A stretch of DNA of 64,000 bases from Arthrobacter sp. TMP15 (GTDB lineage: Bacteria > Actinomycetota > Actinomycetes > Actinomycetales > Micrococcaceae): positions 1,054,001 through 1,118,000 of the forward strand of contig NZ_CP154262.1 of assembly GCF_039529835.1 (NCBI RefSeq), read 5' to 3'. How positions within the stretch are numbered: the stretch's first letter is position 1; each line of letters opens with the position of its first letter. The notes beneath the pieces are model-generated. The model saw nothing but the letters and a program-made list of their open reading frames with translations, did not search any database and was not told the DNA's origin. Positions 61,969 to 64,000 of the stretch are shown piece by piece. Position numbers and translations under genes: made by a program.

Positions 61969-64000
61969 CACCCAGTACAGTACAGGTTCCTGGCTTGGAA
62001 TTGTGCGCTCAGGATCGGTCATCATTTTAGAAGCACAGACCGATTCGGCCACCGTCAATCACCTGTGGGAGTACCTTGGCCAAAAGCCAACCATCCACGG
62101 GGTCCTGAATGAAGTCACCGAGAAATTTGGTACGGGCCTCACAGGCATGCCGGACTTCGCCGTGGTGGTTCAAAGTGACCGCCTGCACGCAATTTTGCGT
62201 GGGGACATCACCTTGCTGGCGCACACGGAGAACGGCACGGAGATTGTTTCGGGACGGGACGTCACCACCTGGAGTGAGCGCTCGTTGCCGCTTGCCGAAT
62301 CTATTGAACTGACAATGGCCGAGCCCGATTCACACAGTGCGGCACTTGTTCTGCCGCTTGGCGAGGGGGTTGTGGCCCTGCAGTCGCTGACAATTCGGCT
62401 AGTGGATTCCAAGTCTGCCGATTTCAAGTCTGCCGATTTCGTTGGGCCTTCAGGGACAGTCATGGGGCACAGCGCCTCCTCAGCCGAAACGTACGACGAC
62501 GCGGTGGCGCCTCTGTTGCCATTCGCCGCCCATGCTCACGAGCAAGCAAATGACGCACAGGTTTTTGTCGCTGATGCCAGCAGCGGGGACGCCGGCTCTC
62601 ACGCAGAAACCGAGACCAGGCTGTGGGATTCGCAGGCTCATGGTGGCGAGGAGGCTGTAGCCGTTCATGATGCACCTAGCCACGAGCCAGCAGAAGAGGA
62701 CGGCTCAGACTCGGAAGATGAGAGCTCCGCTGAGGCAGAGAGCGCGGAGGCAGAGAACTCCGCTGAGGTAGAGAGTTCCGCCGATGGCGACTACGAAGCT
62801 GATGACAGGTATGAAGACGCAGAAGCGTTAGCGAATTTTGCAAAAGCCGCAGAGGCTGCCGACGCCGAGTGGAACGCTCAGCTGGCGCCCCTTGACGTGG
62901 CAGGTGACGGACCAGGACCGGACTTAAGCCGCACGATCCGCCCTGACATGGGTGAAGACCACCAATTGGGTGAAGACCAGAACCTCAGCGAAGACCAGGA
63001 CCTCAGTGGTGACCATGATCCAGTCGAGAAGACTGACGAGCATGAGCCCTCTGCCAGCGCTGCGGGTACCCTGGGCGGGGAATCGGCACCGTCGGGGCAG
63101 GAACAAGTCGATGATGGATTCACCATCAACTACGACTACTTGTTTGGTGCCACCACCATGGCTCAAAGTGTGGAAGCTGCTGCTGTCAGATTGGATGAAA
63201 ACGGCCAGCCTCTGCAACAGGAAAACTCGGAGCCTGCCCTGCCGCCGCGACCACCGAAGCCCCCCGTGGCAGGCAATGTGGCAGGCGCACCGGCAGAAGA
63301 TGCCGCAGTTGACTCCGAAGATGCTGGCGGCTCCGGCTCAGGTTCTGGCAGCGAGGCAGAGGAAGCCGTTGATTCCGTGGCGGGAACATTCCAGAGCCCG
63401 GAGGCGGACCCGGATAGCCAGATGATCGACTCCGTGCCTTGGGGGAATTCTGGCAACCAGAACCAGAACCAGAACCAGTCTGCTCCGGTGGCATCGGTGC
63501 AGGATGTTTCTAAAGCCAACGAATCCTACGATCCCGATCATGACGGTCACACTGTGATGCGCGGAGATGTTGCCGTCGAGTCGGCACCACCGGTTGCCGA
63601 GCCTCTGGAGTCCCGTCCGCCAACAGGTCCCATGGTTCTGGCCCGGATGTGCCCCCATGGCCATGCCAACCCGCCAAGCCGCTCGCAGTGTTCAGCCTGC
63701 GGTGCCGGTATCAATTCGGAACCGCGTGAAGTGGGCCGGCCGCGGCTTGGCACCATGCACATTTCTACCGGCGAACTGGTGGAACTTGACCATTCGCTCA
63801 TCATTGGCCGCCAGCCTTCAGTGTCCCGGGTCATGGGTGGAGCCATGCCTCGCCTGGTTCAAGTCCAGAGCGGTAATGACGATATTTCCCGTTCCCATGT
63901 GGAAGTCCGTCTTGACGGCTGGGACGTGCTCCTTGTTGACCTCAAGGCCACTAACGGCACTGTGCTTGTTCGTGAGGGTGCCGCCCCGCGCCGTTTGAGC
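61961..64000 (+). CDS. FHA domain protein with zinc ribbon (3' end outside window)
   Basis: Open frame from ATG 61961 to the last base of the window (680 codons, no stop). GAGGAG 4-5 nt upstream supports the start, which overlaps the phosphatase gene by 8 nt. Order: a folded N-terminal ~130 residues, a long acidic low-complexity region (about 160-520) with in-frame repeats (KSADFKSADF, repeated Glu-Asp-Gln-rich units, NQNQNQNQ), a zinc ribbon (MCPHGHANPP...CSACG, about 567-588) and an FHA domain (about 605 onward; IIGRQPSVSR, ISRSHVEV, KATNGT). An effector or adaptor of Ser/Thr kinase signalling, probably followed by the kinase gene. Confidence 0.88.
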   Translation, partial: MVSTQYSTGSWLGIVRSGSVIILEAQTDSATVNHLWEYLGQKPTIHGVLNEVTEKFGTGLTGMPDFAVVVQSDRLHAILRGDITLLAHTENGTEIVSGRDVTTWSERSLPLAESIELTMAEPDSHSAALVLPLGEGVVALQSLTIRLVDSKSADFKSADFVGPSGTVMGHSASSAETYDDAVAPLLPFAAHAHEQANDAQVFVADASSGDAGSHAETETRLWDSQAHGGEEAVAVHDAPSHEPAEEDGSDSEDESSAEAESAEAENSAEVESSADGDYEADDRYEDAEALANFAKAAEAADAEWNAQLAPLDVAGDGPGPDLSRTIRPDMGEDHQLGEDQNLSEDQDLSGDHDPVEKTDEHEPSASAAGTLGGESAPSGQEQVDDGFTINYDYLFGATTMAQSVEAAAVRLDENGQPLQQENSEPALPPRPPKPPVAGNVAGAPAEDAAVDSEDAGGSGSGSGSEAEEAVDSVAGTFQSPEADPDSQMIDSVPWGNSGNQNQNQNQSAPVASVQDVSKANESYDPDHDGHTVMRGDVAVESAPPVAEPLESRPPTGPMVLARMCPHGHANPPSRSQCSACGAGINSEPREVGRPRLGTMHISTGELVELDHSLIIGRQPSVSRVMGGAMPRLVQVQSGNDDISRSHVEVRLDGWDVLLVDLKATNGTVLVREGAAPRRLS

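Overview
The window is chromosomal DNA of a moderately GC-rich actinobacterium, most likely of the Micrococcaceae (Arthrobacter-like). The reasons are an acyl-CoA carboxylase with a small epsilon subunit, two GAF-ANTAR proteins, a cysteine-free LpdA, a DUF2505 protein, FHA/PP2C signalling genes, a class III adenylate cyclase with a long N-terminal extension, and many start codons placed 6-7 nt after a TAnnnT hexamer as in leaderless actinobacterial mRNAs. Both outer genes run off the window. I see no rRNA, tRNA, CRISPR array, IS element or phage module.

Layout. (1) 0-9 kb: a truncated OmpR-type regulator, a DUF2505 protein, mfd, and a signalling island of a processive family-2 glycosyltransferase carrying a C-terminal HPt-like domain, facing a receiver-only regulator that overlaps a membrane histidine kinase. 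(2) 9-12 kb: two GAF-ANTAR regulators, a 26-codon leader ORF coupled to a small unknown gene, and a small membrane protein. (3) 11.6-18.4 kb: nucleoside and sugar-phosphate salvage (deoC, phospho-sugar mutase, purine nucleoside phosphorylase), divergent from a cysteine-less flavoprotein reductase, then an MHS-type MFS transporter. (4) 18.4-22.1 kb and 37.1-40.1 kb: the acyl-CoA carboxylase genes accA3, maf, accE, accD and the biotin ligase birA. From memory these are close neighbours in Mycobacterium tuberculosis; here about 15 kb lies between maf and accE. (5) The interposed 22.1-37.1 kb block holds a 29-aa membrane peptide, DUF779 + aldehyde dehydrogenase + GAF/HTH regulator, a TetR-MMPL efflux operon, a UPF0145 protein, a dicarboxylate/amino-acid symporter, a nuclease-like ORF flanked by two related long palindromes, a DUF885 metallopeptidase-like protein, and a cytochrome b-molybdopterin oxidoreductase fusion. 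Most of the non-coding tandem repeats are here. (6) 40-41.8 kb: a PH-domain membrane protein and the adenylate cyclase. (7) 41.9-64 kb: two tandem paralogous ~2,000-aa envelope proteins (beta-propeller-like head, about eleven Ig/cadherin-like repeats, FN3 repeats, four-cysteine tail), then MoxR ATPase, DUF58, a transglutaminase-like membrane protein lacking the catalytic Cys, a zinc-ribbon/RDD/FHA protein, a PP2C phosphatase and a zinc-ribbon/FHA protein still open at the right edge. The last four genes overlap or nearly touch and read as one operon coupling giant surface proteins to Ser/Thr phospho-signalling.

Best candidates for something new: the polysaccharide synthase fused to a histidine-less HPt domain beside a lone receiver and kinase; the palindrome-flanked nuclease-like gene; and the duplicated Ig/FN3 proteins served by a pseudo-transglutaminase/FHA/PP2C operon. 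All functions are inferred from motifs read by eye; no database search was run.
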